A stretch of 10,729 bases of DNA from Aquificaceae bacterium (GTDB taxonomy: Bacteria > Aquificota > Aquificia > Aquificales > Aquificaceae), in the NCBI GenBank assembly GCA_015492115.1, contig WGFS01000216.1:1-10729 (forward strand). The letters are read 5' to 3'. Every line of letters begins with the position of its first letter. The first letter of the stretch is position 1. A program made the translations under genes and the position numbers. Below, piece by piece: positions 1 through 6,111 of this stretch. The notes under the pieces are model-generated. The model saw only the letters and a list, made by a program, of their open reading frames with translations. It made no database searches and had not been told where the DNA came from.

Positions 1-102
1 GGAGGAGATAAGGTGACCCGGTATTACAAGGATGGGCGGAAGAATAGGGTAAAACGGCTAAGAGCTAAAGAGCTCTATCTCAACCCTGCCGGGTTAAAAT
101 AA
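1..102 (+). CDS. C-terminal end of an unidentified protein (partial)
   Basis: An open frame runs in from the left edge and stops at TAA (100-102), giving 33 residues that begin GGDKVTRYYKDGRKNR and end in NPAGLK. The peptide is strongly basic. The start of the gene lies outside the window. The stop is only 7 nt before the gcvPB start and on the same strand, so the two could be co-transcribed. The G-x-K-x-x-Y-Y-x-D-G pattern is faintly like a MORN-type repeat, but this is too short to assign. I do not recognise the family, and the frame could be open by chance, although its short spacing to gcvPB favours a real gene. Confidence 0.45.
   Translation, partial: GGDKVTRYYKDGRKNRVKRLRAKELYLNPAGLK
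95..100 (+). promoter_or_regulatory. Possible -10 box ahead of gcvPB
   Basis: TAAAAT (5 of 6 matches to TATAAT) ends 9 nt before the gcvPB ATG. No convincing -35 hexamer lies at the usual distance (72-77 is GCTCTA). If used, transcription would start within about 3 nt of the start codon. The box overlaps the end of the preceding reading frame, so it may be chance. Confidence 0.25.
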
Positions 103-109
103 TTCCCCC

Positions 110-1549
110 ATGGAACTCCTCTTTGAGCTTTCAAGAGAAGGGAGAAAGGGTTACAGGCTCCCTGGGCTTGACGTTCCGGAGGTAGAACTCTCGGAGGTCA
201 TTCCAGAAGACTACATGAGGGAAGATCTGAACCTTCCCCAGCTCCCGGAGCTTGAGGTAGTAAGGCACTTTACTAAACTCTCCCAGCTCAACTACGCCAT
301 AGACACGACGATGGTTCCCCTCGGTTCCTGCACGATGAAGTACAATCCGAGGATAAACGAAGAGCTTGCAAACATGGAGGGCTTTACAGGAGTTCACCCC
401 CTGACTCCGGAGGAGTTCGTTCAGGGAACGCTTCGGGTGGCTTATGAACTCAAAGAGCTCCTGAAAGAGCTGGGAGGTTTTGCGGACGTCTCTTTACAGC
501 CTGCGGCTGGAGCTCAGGGAGAGCTCCTCGGGCTTCTTCTCATCCTCGCCTACCACAGGGACAGGGGGAACGATAGGAAAAGGAAGATTCTGATCCCCGA
601 CTCAGCCCACGGGACGAATCCAGCCTCCGCAAGTATATGTGGCTTTGAGGTCGTTACTGTAAAGAGCGACAAGAACGGAGAGCTTGACTGGGACGACTTC
701 ATGAGGAAGCTGGACGATGAGACCGCAGGTCTCATGATAACGAACCCCAACACCCTCGGAATATTTGAGAGGAAGGTGAAAGAGATAGCCCGGGAGCTCC
801 ACAAAAAGGATGCCCTCCTCTACATGGACGGTGCCAACTTCAATGCCCTCGTCGGGGTGGCAAGACCTGGAGACTGGGGTGTGGACGTGATGCACTTCAA
901 CCTTCACAAGACTTTCTCTACCCCTCACGGGGGAGGAGGACCTGGGAGCGGTCCCGTCGGGGTGTCCGAGAGGCTCAAGCCCTACCTCCCCGTCCCACAG
1001 GTGGAGTTTGATGGAAAGAGGTATTACCTCAACTGGGACATACCAAAGAGCGTTGGGAAGCTCCTTGCCTTCTACGGGCACTTCGGAGTGTGGCTCAGGT
1101 CCCTCGCCTACATTCTGAGCTACGGAAAGGAGATAGGGAAGGTCGCAAAGTACGCTGTCCTGAACGCGAGGTATCTCAGACATCTACTAAAAGGAACATT
1201 CAACGACCCTTACTCCCACGTTCCCTGCATGCACGAGTTCGTACTCTCTGCAACCAACCTCCTCAAGCACAAGACCAACGCCATGGGTGTGGCGAAAAGG
1301 CTCCTGGATTACGGGTTCTACGCCCCGACCGTTTACTTCCCCCTGATAGTCAGGGAAGCCCTCATGATAGAGCCGACCGAGACCGAGAGCCCGGACACTC
1401 TGAGGAAGTTTGCAGAGGCTCTAAAGAGTATAGTCAGGGAGGCGAGGGAAAACCCGGAAAGGCTCAATAAGGCTCCCTTCAGAACTCCCGTTAAAAGGAT
1501 CAAGGAAGCCGAGGCTAACAGGAAGCCTACGTTTAGGTACAAAGGGTAA
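110..1549 (+). CDS. gcvPB: Glycine dehydrogenase (decarboxylating), subunit 2 (P-protein PB)
   Basis: This is the PLP-binding subunit of the two-subunit glycine decarboxylase (P-protein) of the cytoplasmic glycine cleavage system. It works with GcvPA, lipoyl-GcvH, GcvT and Lpd to convert glycine to CO2, ammonia and methylene-tetrahydrofolate. The 479 residues equal the usual PB length. The N-terminal LDVPEVELSEVIPE block and PLGSCTMKYNP (about residues 70-80) are family hallmarks. The glycine-rich HKTFSTPHGGGGPGSGPVG segment holds the PLP Schiff-base lysine, Lys267. The start fits the family N-terminus well, but no Shine-Dalgarno precedes it: the 7 nt after the upstream stop read ATTCCCC. None of the other gcv genes lie in the window. 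The gene converges on tpx. Confidence 0.96.
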   Translation: MELLFELSREGRKGYRLPGLDVPEVELSEVIPEDYMREDLNLPQLPELEVVRHFTKLSQLNYAIDTTMVPLGSCTMKYNPRINEELANMEGFTGVHPLTPEEFVQGTLRVAYELKELLKELGGFADVSLQPAAGAQGELLGLLLILAYHRDRGNDRKRKILIPDSAHGTNPASASICGFEVVTVKSDKNGELDWDDFMRKLDDETAGLMITNPNTLGIFERKVKEIARELHKKDALLYMDGANFNALVGVARPGDWGVDVMHFNLHKTFSTPHGGGGPGSGPVGVSERLKPYLPVPQVEFDGKRYYLNWDIPKSVGKLLAFYGHFGVWLRSLAYILSYGKEIGKVAKYAVLNARYLRHLLKGTFNDPYSHVPCMHEFVLSATNLLKHKTNAMGVAKRLLDYGFYAPTVYFPLIVREALMIEPTETESPDTLRKFAEALKSIVREARENPERLNKAPFRTPVKRIKEAEANRKPTFRYKG

Positions 1550-1550
1550 A

Positions 1551-1564
1551 GGGGCGAGCGCCCC
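1551..1564. terminator. GC hairpin between convergent gcvPB and tpx
   Basis: GGGGC (1551-1555) pairs with GCCCC (1560-1564) around a GAGC loop; a sixth G-C pair is possible with a strained 2-nt loop. It begins 1 nt after the gcvPB stop and ends 6 nt before the tpx stop codon, so it could serve both strands. No T-tract follows on either strand, so it is not a textbook intrinsic terminator. Confidence 0.45.
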
Positions 1565-1570
1565 CACGGG

Positions 1571-2083
1571 TCAGACCATAGACTTGAGCTTCTCCATGAC
1601 CTCGTCGTAGTTGGGCTCCTGGGTTATCTCAGGAACGAGCTGTTTGTAGGCAACCTTCCCTTCGGCGTCAACTATGAAGACAGCCCTCGCGAGTATACCC
1701 TTGAGGGCACCTTCCGCTATCAGAACGCCGTACTTCTCCATATCCCTGTACCTGAAGTCCGAAGCGACGGTCACGTTCCCTATGCTGAAGCTCTCACAGA
1801 ACCTCTTCTCCGCAAAGGGAAGGTCCATTGAAACGACCGTGACGTCCACCTTGTCCCCGAGCCCCTGAACCATCTCGTTGAACTTCTTGGTCTCCGTCTC
1901 ACATACTGGAGTATCAAGGGAAGGAACAGTTATTATTAGCTGAACCTTTCCCTTAGCTCCCCCGACCTTCTTCTCCTGAAGATCTTTTGTGACAACGACA
2001 GCCTCGGGAGCCTCATCCCCGACGTTTAGAGCAGGTCCGACGAGGCTCACTGTATTCCCTTTAAGCGTTACCGTTTCCGCCAT
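1571..2083 (-). CDS. tpx: Thiol peroxidase (Tpx, atypical 2-Cys peroxiredoxin)
   Basis: This is a cytoplasmic peroxiredoxin that reduces hydrogen peroxide and alkyl hydroperoxides, normally with electrons from thioredoxin. The 170 residues match the Tpx family. The peroxidatic cysteine is Cys61 in SLDTPVCETETKKF and the resolving cysteine is Cys96 in MDLPFAEKRFC; this spacing is diagnostic of Tpx rather than AhpC or BCP. The N-terminal TVTLKGNTVSLVG block is also typical. An upstream in-frame start at 2116 would add 11 residues, but the ATG at 2083 has a strong Shine-Dalgarno and fits the family N-terminus, so I chose it. The gene is divergent from the trbp111 homologue and appears to be a single-gene unit. 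In this lineage it probably protects against oxygen stress (inference). Confidence 0.95.
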   Translation of the reverse strand: MAETVTLKGNTVSLVGPALNVGDEAPEAVVVTKDLQEKKVGGAKGKVQLIITVPSLDTPVCETETKKFNEMVQGLGDKVDVTVVSMDLPFAEKRFCESFSIGNVTVASDFRYRDMEKYGVLIAEGALKGILARAVFIVDAEGKVAYKQLVPEITQEPNYDEVMEKLKSMV

Positions 2084-2090
2084 GATTTCC

Positions 2091-2097
2091 ACCTCCT
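2091..2097 (-). promoter_or_regulatory. Shine-Dalgarno that fixes the tpx start
   Basis: On the minus strand AGGAGGT lies 7 nt before the ATG at 2083. It falls inside the 11-codon upstream extension, which argues that the longer reading frame starting at 2116 is not the translated form. Confidence 0.8.
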
Positions 2098-2114
2098 TCT
2101 CGTGGTTTGTAGCC

Positions 2115-2123
2115 ATTCTATCA
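2115..2123 (-). promoter_or_regulatory. Extended -10 promoter candidate for tpx
   Basis: The minus strand reads TGATAGAAT: an extended -10 TG motif, one spacer base, then TAGAAT (5 of 6 matches to TATAAT). The -35 region is weak, as is common for extended -10 promoters. The predicted start near 2107-2109 would give a leader of about 25 nt that contains the strong tpx Shine-Dalgarno. Confidence 0.45.
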
Positions 2124-2155
2124 GCAACTCTTGGGCTTTTTGATGTCTTCTGTCA

Positions 2156-2161
2156 TATAAT
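2156..2161 (+). promoter_or_regulatory. Consensus -10 box for the trbp111 homologue
   Basis: A perfect TATAAT hexamer ends 10 nt before the ATG at 2172. The best -35 candidate is TTGGGC at 2131-2136 (3 of 6 matches, 19-nt spacer), which is weak. If this promoter is used, transcription starts at about 2168, only 3-4 nt before the start codon, so the mRNA would be almost leaderless. Confidence 0.45.
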
Positions 2162-2171
2162 AGTGAGTCCC

Positions 2172-2507
2172 ATGGAAGAGAAAAACTACGTAGGTATAGA
2201 GGACTTTCTCAAGCTTGACCTCAGGCTCGCCAAGGTTCTTGAAGCGGAGAGGGTAGAGGGCTCGGAGAAGCTCCTCAAGCTCAGGCTTTCCCTCGGGGAC
2301 GAGGAGAGAACGGTGGTCGCAGGTATAGCCAAGTTCTACTCCCCCGAGGAGCTGGTAGGCAAAAAGATACTCATGCTGGCGAACCTCAAGCCGAGGAAGA
2401 TATTCGGGATAGAGTCCCAGGGCATGATACTCGCCCTATCGGATGGGGAGAGGATGTCCCTCTTGGTTCCCGACAGGGATATGGAAGAAGGTTCAAAGGC
2501 AAGCTGA
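2172..2507 (+). CDS. Stand-alone tRNA-binding protein, Trbp111 / MetRS beta-subunit type
   Basis: This 111-residue OB-fold protein belongs to the family of Aquifex Trbp111, a dimer that recognises tRNA by shape. The same fold forms the C-terminal dimerisation domain of many methionyl-tRNA synthetases and the beta subunit of split MetRS. The whole protein is one OB domain. It carries the family signatures ANLKPRKI (residues 70-77) and GIESQGMILA (79-88), and VPDRD near the end. Its length and much of its sequence match my memory of Aquifex Trbp111. The frame is open upstream to 1989, but that part is antisense to tpx, so the ATG at 2172, which gives the exact family length, is chosen. No Shine-Dalgarno precedes it. 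The MetRS catalytic gene is not next to it. Annotation pipelines may call it metG beta subunit. Confidence 0.93.
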   Translation: MEEKNYVGIEDFLKLDLRLAKVLEAERVEGSEKLLKLRLSLGDEERTVVAGIAKFYSPEELVGKKILMLANLKPRKIFGIESQGMILALSDGERMSLLVPDRDMEEGSKAS

Positions 2508-2518
2508 TTTCCCAGCAT

Positions 2519-2557
2519 GGTCTCTTTAAGACCGCCGAAGGCGGTGGTTCAAGAACC
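2519..2557. terminator. Three adjacent or overlapping hairpins between convergent genes
   Basis: Three perfect inverted repeats lie between the trbp111 stop (2507) and the end of the diguanylate cyclase gene (2560). They are GGTCT/AGACC (2519-2523 with 2529-2533), ACCGCC/GGCGGT (2531-2536 with 2540-2545, GAA loop) and GGTTC/GAACC (2546-2550 with 2553-2557, a 2-nt loop that would need to open). The first two share 2531-2533 and so exclude each other in full form. No T-tract follows on either strand. A bidirectional terminator is the likely role. Confidence 0.45.
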
Positions 2558-2559
2558 CC

Positions 2560-3849
2560 TCAACCAGAGGTATCCTTTGAGTTGTGCTCTCTCTCGGGTT
2601 CGTAATACTCAACCCTGTTCCTTCCTTTCTCCTTAGCCATATAGAGGGCTTTGTCCGCCATGTTCAGGAGAACCTCTCTCTTCAGATTATCAATAGGTAG
2701 TATGGATGCGACACCTATGCTGACGGTGACGAACTTTGACGCACCGGAACCGGGATGGGCTATCTTCAGCCTCTCTATGTCCCTCCTTATCCTGTCCGCC
2801 ACTTTCAGAGCGTCCTTGAGGTCCGTTTCAGGAAGGACTACCACGAACTCCTCTCCACCGTACCTGGCGACCAGGTCTACATCCGCCCTGATGTGCTTAC
2901 TTATAGCGCGGGCAACCTTCTTGAGGCACTCGTCCCCTTCAAGGTGCCCCAGAAGGTCGTTGTAATTCTTGAAGAAGTCAATATCAAGCATTAGAACGGA
3001 TATGGGTCTCTTTGTCCTCTTAGCCCTCCTCCACTCCTTTCGGAAGAACTCCTCAAAGCGCAATCTGTTTGCAACTCCCGTGAGCCCGTCTATGTAGGAT
3101 ATGTCTCTGAGCTTTATGTTCAGTTCTTCCGTTCTCTTCTTCTCAAGAGCAAGGAGCATGGTAAGAAGGAAGTCTCTTCTGCTGTGTCTTTCAAGGAGGT
3201 ACCCTACCGGCATTCCCATCAGGGTCGCCGAGCCAAGGAAGAACATATTCGTTATCAGCTGATCCTTGGGAGTGCCCAGGATGTAGAGGTCTATAAGGAG
3301 ATAAATGAGCACAACGGTAAGACCGCTGATCGTCGCGTAGTAAAACCTCAGCGCCGAAAGGGTGAAGGTGTAGAATACCACGAGCATCAGACCCGGATAG
3401 TAGAGGTAAGACTTCCCGGTGGACGCTATGTATATCATTCCCACTATGCCGAGACCTGCTATTATCACAACCATTGAGTGAAAGAGCTCAATAGCCCTCT
3501 CGTTGTGAACCCTGAAGGTGAGAAAGAGAAAGAGCAAACCGAAAGGTATAACGAGGGCGAAGCGTATAAACCAGAACTGAAACTTTATACTGGGGAACAC
3601 CATGGCGTCCAGGATACCAAAGACCGCATACAGCCCTATACCGAGTATAACTGCGATCCTGAACTGCCATATGTATTTCCTCAGATAGTAATTCTGAAAA
3701 GCTCTCTCCAGTATAGGAGAGAACTTCAGGAAGGTGAGCCCCCTGCCGAACTCCCTGATTATCTGCGACTCGTCCCTTATAGCTACGACTTCAAACAGCC
3801 TTTCAAACTCTTCAAGAATACTGCGACTCTCTATATCCTTATCAGCCAT
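2560..3849 (-). CDS. Membrane-bound GGDEF diguanylate cyclase
   Basis: The predicted enzyme makes the second messenger c-di-GMP from two GTP at the inner membrane. In the 429-residue product, about 60 soluble residues are followed by six hydrophobic helices (roughly 64-84, 92-112, 125-142, 148-167, 172-191, 201-219). Next come a charged linker likely to form a coiled coil (225-250) and a C-terminal GGDEF domain. The active-site signature is intact, RYGGEEF, with GGEEF at 331-335. DIDFFKNYNDLLGH (about 289-302) is the usual metal- and GTP-binding block. The inhibitory I-site is degenerate: ADVD stands where RxxD is expected. The ATG at 3849 overlaps the upstream gene's stop by 8 nt; a TTG at 3867 would add six residues and is less likely. 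It is the last gene of the long minus-strand run. What its membrane part senses is unknown. Confidence 0.9.
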   Translation of the reverse strand: MADKDIESRSILEEFERLFEVVAIRDESQIIREFGRGLTFLKFSPILERAFQNYYLRKYIWQFRIAVILGIGLYAVFGILDAMVFPSIKFQFWFIRFALVIPFGLLFLFLTFRVHNERAIELFHSMVVIIAGLGIVGMIYIASTGKSYLYYPGLMLVVFYTFTLSALRFYYATISGLTVVLIYLLIDLYILGTPKDQLITNMFFLGSATLMGMPVGYLLERHSRRDFLLTMLLALEKKRTEELNIKLRDISYIDGLTGVANRLRFEEFFRKEWRRAKRTKRPISVLMLDIDFFKNYNDLLGHLEGDECLKKVARAISKHIRADVDLVARYGGEEFVVVLPETDLKDALKVADRIRRDIERLKIAHPGSGASKFVTVSIGVASILPIDNLKREVLLNMADKALYMAKEKGRNRVEYYEPEREHNSKDTSG

Positions 3850-4141
3850 AGGAAAGCTTCTTCTCAATGAGCTCTATTATCTCATCGTAGACTCCTTTGA
3901 CCTCCTCCGCAAGCTCAATCAGGCTTCTTACCCCCACAGCGTGAGCCTGTTCATAGAGAGGTTTGACCTGTTTCTCAAAGTACTCCCTGTATTCCCTCAG
4001 GTCGTACTCAAGCTCATCGGGTTCAAGCTCGTCTATTATGTTCAGATACTCCTCCTTTCTTATCCTTATGGCAAGCAGGAAGTTCTTGAGCTCAGCCCTT
4101 ATATCTCCCCTATCTGTTCCAGCCTTTCTGAAGTCACCCAT
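3842..4141 (-). CDS. Conserved-looking helical protein of unknown function (99 aa)
   Basis: I do not recognise this 99-residue protein. It is acidic and rich in Glu, Tyr, Leu and Arg, has no cysteine, and looks almost wholly alpha-helical. There is no signal peptide or membrane segment, so it should be cytoplasmic. It is a convincing gene. AGGAGG lies 5 nt before its ATG and overlaps the end of ribBA, whose stop is 9 nt upstream. Its own stop overlaps the start of the diguanylate cyclase by 8 nt, so the two are probably translationally coupled. That coupling hints at a shared pathway or physical partnership with the cyclase, but this is inference only. Confidence 0.8.
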   Translation of the reverse strand: MGDFRKAGTDRGDIRAELKNFLLAIRIRKEEYLNIIDELEPDELEYDLREYREYFEKQVKPLYEQAHAVGVRSLIELAEEVKGVYDEIIELIEKKLSYG

Positions 4142-4150
4142 GTTAGCCTC

Positions 4151-5368
4151 CTAAAACATATGCCCCAGCTTGTCCCTTTTTGTACTCAAGTAAACCCTGT
4201 TGTGGGGGTTCGCCTCTATCTTGATCGGCACTCTCTCCACTATCTCAAGCCCGAAACCCTCAAGGGCAACTATCTTCCTCGGGTTGTTGGTCATGAGCCT
4301 CATCTTCCTTACCCCAAGGTCAAGAAGTATCTGAACCCCTACCCCGTAGTCTCTGAGGTCTGGAGGGTAGCCCAGCTTTTCGTTAGCCTCAACGGTATCG
4401 TAACCCTTCTCCTGAAGGGCATACGCCTTTATCTTGTTGGCTATACCTATACCCCTTCCCTCGTGCCCGAGTATATAAACGAGAACACCCTTGCCCTCCT
4501 TGGAGATCATCTCCAGAGCCTTCTCCAGCTGGGGTCGGCAGTCACACCTCATTGAACGAAAGACGTCTCCAGTCAGACACTCGGAGTGAACCCTGACGAG
4601 GACGGGCTCGTCCTCCTCCCACTCTCCCATTGTAAGGGCTACCTGCTCCTCCCCGGTGAGTTTGTGCCTGTAGGCGTGTATCCTGAAAGTTCCCCACGGT
4701 GTCGGGAGGTGCGCTGTCGCCTCCCTCTCTACGAGCCTCTCCTTTCTGAGTCTGTACCTGATAAGGTCAGCTATCGTGATTATCTTCAGGTTGTGTTCTT
4801 TTGCGAACTCAATGAGGTCTGGGAGGCGAGCCATAGTCCCGTCTTCCTTCATTATCTCGCATATAACACCCGCAGGATAGAGACCCGCAAGCTTGGCTAA
4901 ATCCACAGAAGCTTCCGTATGACCAGCCCTCTCAAGGACTCCCCCAGGTCTTGCCTTCAGCGGAAAGACGTGCCCCGGTCTTACGAAGTCTGAGGGTCCC
5001 GCGGAAGGGCTTATGGCGAGCTTTATAGTCTTTGCCCTGTCGTAGGCGGATATGCCTGTTGTAGTCCCGTGCTTTGGGTGGGCGTCTATGGAGACGCAGA
5101 AGTAGGTTCCCTTTGGGTCTGTGTTCCTGTGAGCCATGGGGTAGAGGTCAAGCTCCTCGCACCTTTCGGGAGGGAGGGATAGACATATCAGACCCCTCCC
5201 GTGCTTCGCCATGAAGTTTATAGCCTCCGGAGTGACCTTCTCTGCGGACATGACGAGGTCTCCCTCGTTCTCCCTGTCCGGGTCATCAACGACTATGACC
5301 ATCTTCCCCTCTCTTATGTCCTCAATGGCTTCCTCAATACTGTTAAACCTGAATTCCTCTCCAGCCAT
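4151..5368 (-). CDS. ribBA: Bifunctional 3,4-dihydroxy-2-butanone-4-phosphate synthase / GTP cyclohydrolase II
   Basis: This enzyme opens both branches of riboflavin synthesis in the cytoplasm. Its N-terminal half (about residues 8-205) converts ribulose 5-phosphate to 3,4-dihydroxy-2-butanone 4-phosphate and formate. Its C-terminal half (about 208-400) opens GTP to the diaminopyrimidine precursor. RibB motifs seen are [12 protein letters not shown] (28-39), [13 protein letters not shown] and [11 protein letters not shown]. RibA motifs are the zinc ligands Cys264, Cys275 and Cys277 ([16 protein letters not shown]), [12 protein letters not shown] (301-312) and [10 protein letters not shown]. 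Both sets are complete, so both activities are expected. The 405 residues match the usual length. GGAGGT sits 5 nt before the ATG. It lies between two unknown small genes downstream of the S10 ribosomal cluster. No FMN-riboswitch-like leader is present in the 3-nt gap. Confidence 0.97.
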   Translation of the reverse strand: MAGEEFRFNSIEEAIEDIREGKMVIVVDDPDRENEGDLVMSAEKVTPEAINFMAKHGRGLICLSLPPERCEELDLYPMAHRNTDPKGTYFCVSIDAHPKHGTTTGISAYDRAKTIKLAISPSAGPSDFVRPGHVFPLKARPGGVLERAGHTEASVDLAKLAGLYPAGVICEIMKEDGTMARLPDLIEFAKEHNLKIITIADLIRYRLRKERLVEREATAHLPTPWGTFRIHAYRHKLTGEEQVALTMGEWEEDEPVLVRVHSECLTGDVFRSMRCDCRPQLEKALEMISKEGKGVLVYILGHEGRGIGIANKIKAYALQEKGYDTVEANEKLGYPPDLRDYGVGVQILLDLGVRKMRLMTNNPRKIVALEGFGLEIVERVPIKIEANPHNRVYLSTKRDKLGHMF

Positions 5369-5371
5369 TTC

Positions 5372-5578
5372 CTACCTCCGGTCTCCTTCAAGCTTATCGC
5401 GTACACTGTGAATGACCTTGTCTATCAGGCTCTCCCTGTAAGGAGCTCCCTCCACAACGGTGACCTCCCTACCCATAAATTTGCTCGCAAGCCAGTTTAT
5501 TATCTCCGGTCCCCAGTGGGTGAATACGTGATCAGCTATGAGGAAAACCGCTCCGAAGTAAAGTATATACCTGAGCAT
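5372..5578 (-). CDS. Small single-helix membrane protein of unknown function (68 aa)
   Basis: I do not recognise this 68-residue protein. Residues 3-19 (RYILYFGAVFLIADHVF) form one hydrophobic helix at the N-terminus. A soluble part follows, with REVTVVEGAPYRESLIDKVI and a charged C-terminal helix. No cysteine is present, so it is not a lipoprotein. It ends 3 nt before ribBA and its stop codon lies within the ribBA Shine-Dalgarno region, which supports a real gene. It lacks a Shine-Dalgarno: the bases before its ATG are pyrimidine- and AT-rich. An in-frame stop upstream leaves no better start. It follows rpsQ by 36 nt. Confidence 0.68.
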   Translation of the reverse strand: MLRYILYFGAVFLIADHVFTHWGPEIINWLASKFMGREVTVVEGAPYRESLIDKVIHSVRDKLEGDRR

Positions 5579-5614
5579 AGAGATAAAGATATGCTGAGAG
5601 AAGGGAAAGGAAAG

Positions 5615-5911
5615 TTAGGACTGCTCTGTTAGAGCTTCCTCAGCCCTCCTTGCCCTCTGAATTATCCTGACGACAACCCACCTCTTGGTCTTGGAGAGGG
5701 GTCTCGTCTCCCTGATCTCCACCACGTCCCCAACCCTGCATTCGTTCTTCTCATCGTGAGCGTGATACTTCTTGCTCTTTATTATGTGCTTGCCGTAGAG
5801 CGGATGGGGTACCCTCCTGTCAACCTTAACAACGACCGTCTTGTCCATCTTATCGGAAACCACCGTCCCGACCAGGTGCTTTCTTCTATCGTTCCACTTC
5901 TTCTCAGTCAT
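5615..5911 (-). CDS. rpsQ: 30S ribosomal protein S17 (uS17)
   Basis: This is an OB-fold primary-binding protein of the small subunit, which contacts the 5' domain of 16S rRNA. The family core is clear: [27 protein letters not shown] and then the [20 protein letters not shown] block. At 98 residues it is somewhat longer than a typical bacterial S17 (about 80-90), with a short Glu/Arg-rich C-terminal tail ([11 protein letters not shown]). Its ATG overlaps the rpmC stop by one base (TGATG), so translation is probably coupled. It is the last ribosomal gene of the run; rplN does not follow. Confidence 0.97.
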   Translation of the reverse strand: MTEKKWNDRRKHLVGTVVSDKMDKTVVVKVDRRVPHPLYGKHIIKSKKYHAHDEKNECRVGDVVEIRETRPLSKTKRWVVVRIIQRARRAEEALTEQS

Positions 5912-6111
5912 CAGCCTTCACCTCTGAGTTCTTTTTCTCTAAGCACGGTAAGAACCCTCGCTACATCTCTCCTTAAATTCCTGATCGCCATCGGGTTGTC
6001 AAGACCCGATATCTTCTGCTGAAACCTCATCTTGAGGAGCTCCATCTTGAGCTCATCAGCCTTCTTCCTGAGTTCCTCCACCTTTAGCTTTCTCAACTCC
6101 ACCGCCTTCAT
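5911..6111 (-). CDS. rpmC: 50S ribosomal protein L29 (uL29)
   Basis: This is a short two-helix protein of the large subunit, located near the peptide exit tunnel next to L23. The 66 residues match family length. The N-terminal helix carries the typical [27 protein letters not shown] pattern split around residues 5-31, followed by [23 protein letters not shown]. The ATG overlaps the rplP stop by 4 bp (ATGA), and the gene's own stop overlaps the rpsQ start. Confidence 0.96.
   Translation of the reverse strand: MKAVELRKLKVEELRKKADELKMELLKMRFQQKISGLDNPMAIRNLRRDVARVLTVLREKELRGEG

Noticed and set aside
602..1183. 193-residue open frame on the minus strand inside gcvPB
   Set aside because: It is fully antisense to a clear gcvPB gene with all its motifs. 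The protein has no recognisable domain.
2084..2116. 11-residue N-terminal extension of Tpx
   Set aside because: The extension contains the strong AGGAGGT that serves the internal ATG at 2083, and Tpx proteins normally begin there.
1989..2171. N-terminal 61-residue extension of the trbp111 homologue
   Set aside because: It lies antisense to the tpx start and through both promoter-like boxes. The ATG at 2172 gives exactly the family length of 111.
3850..3867. TTG start giving a 435-residue diguanylate cyclase
   Set aside because: The ATG at 3849 gives a tighter 8-nt overlap with the upstream stop and a normal start codon. The six extra residues add no recognised feature. The longer form cannot be excluded.
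3734..4555. 273-residue plus-strand open frame
   Set aside because: It runs antisense across the starts of the diguanylate cyclase, the 99-aa gene and the end of ribBA, all of which are well supported. Its sequence looks like an antisense shadow of them.
5369..5371. FMN riboswitch ahead of ribBA
   Set aside because: The upstream gene ends only 3 nt before ribBA, leaving no room for the leader.
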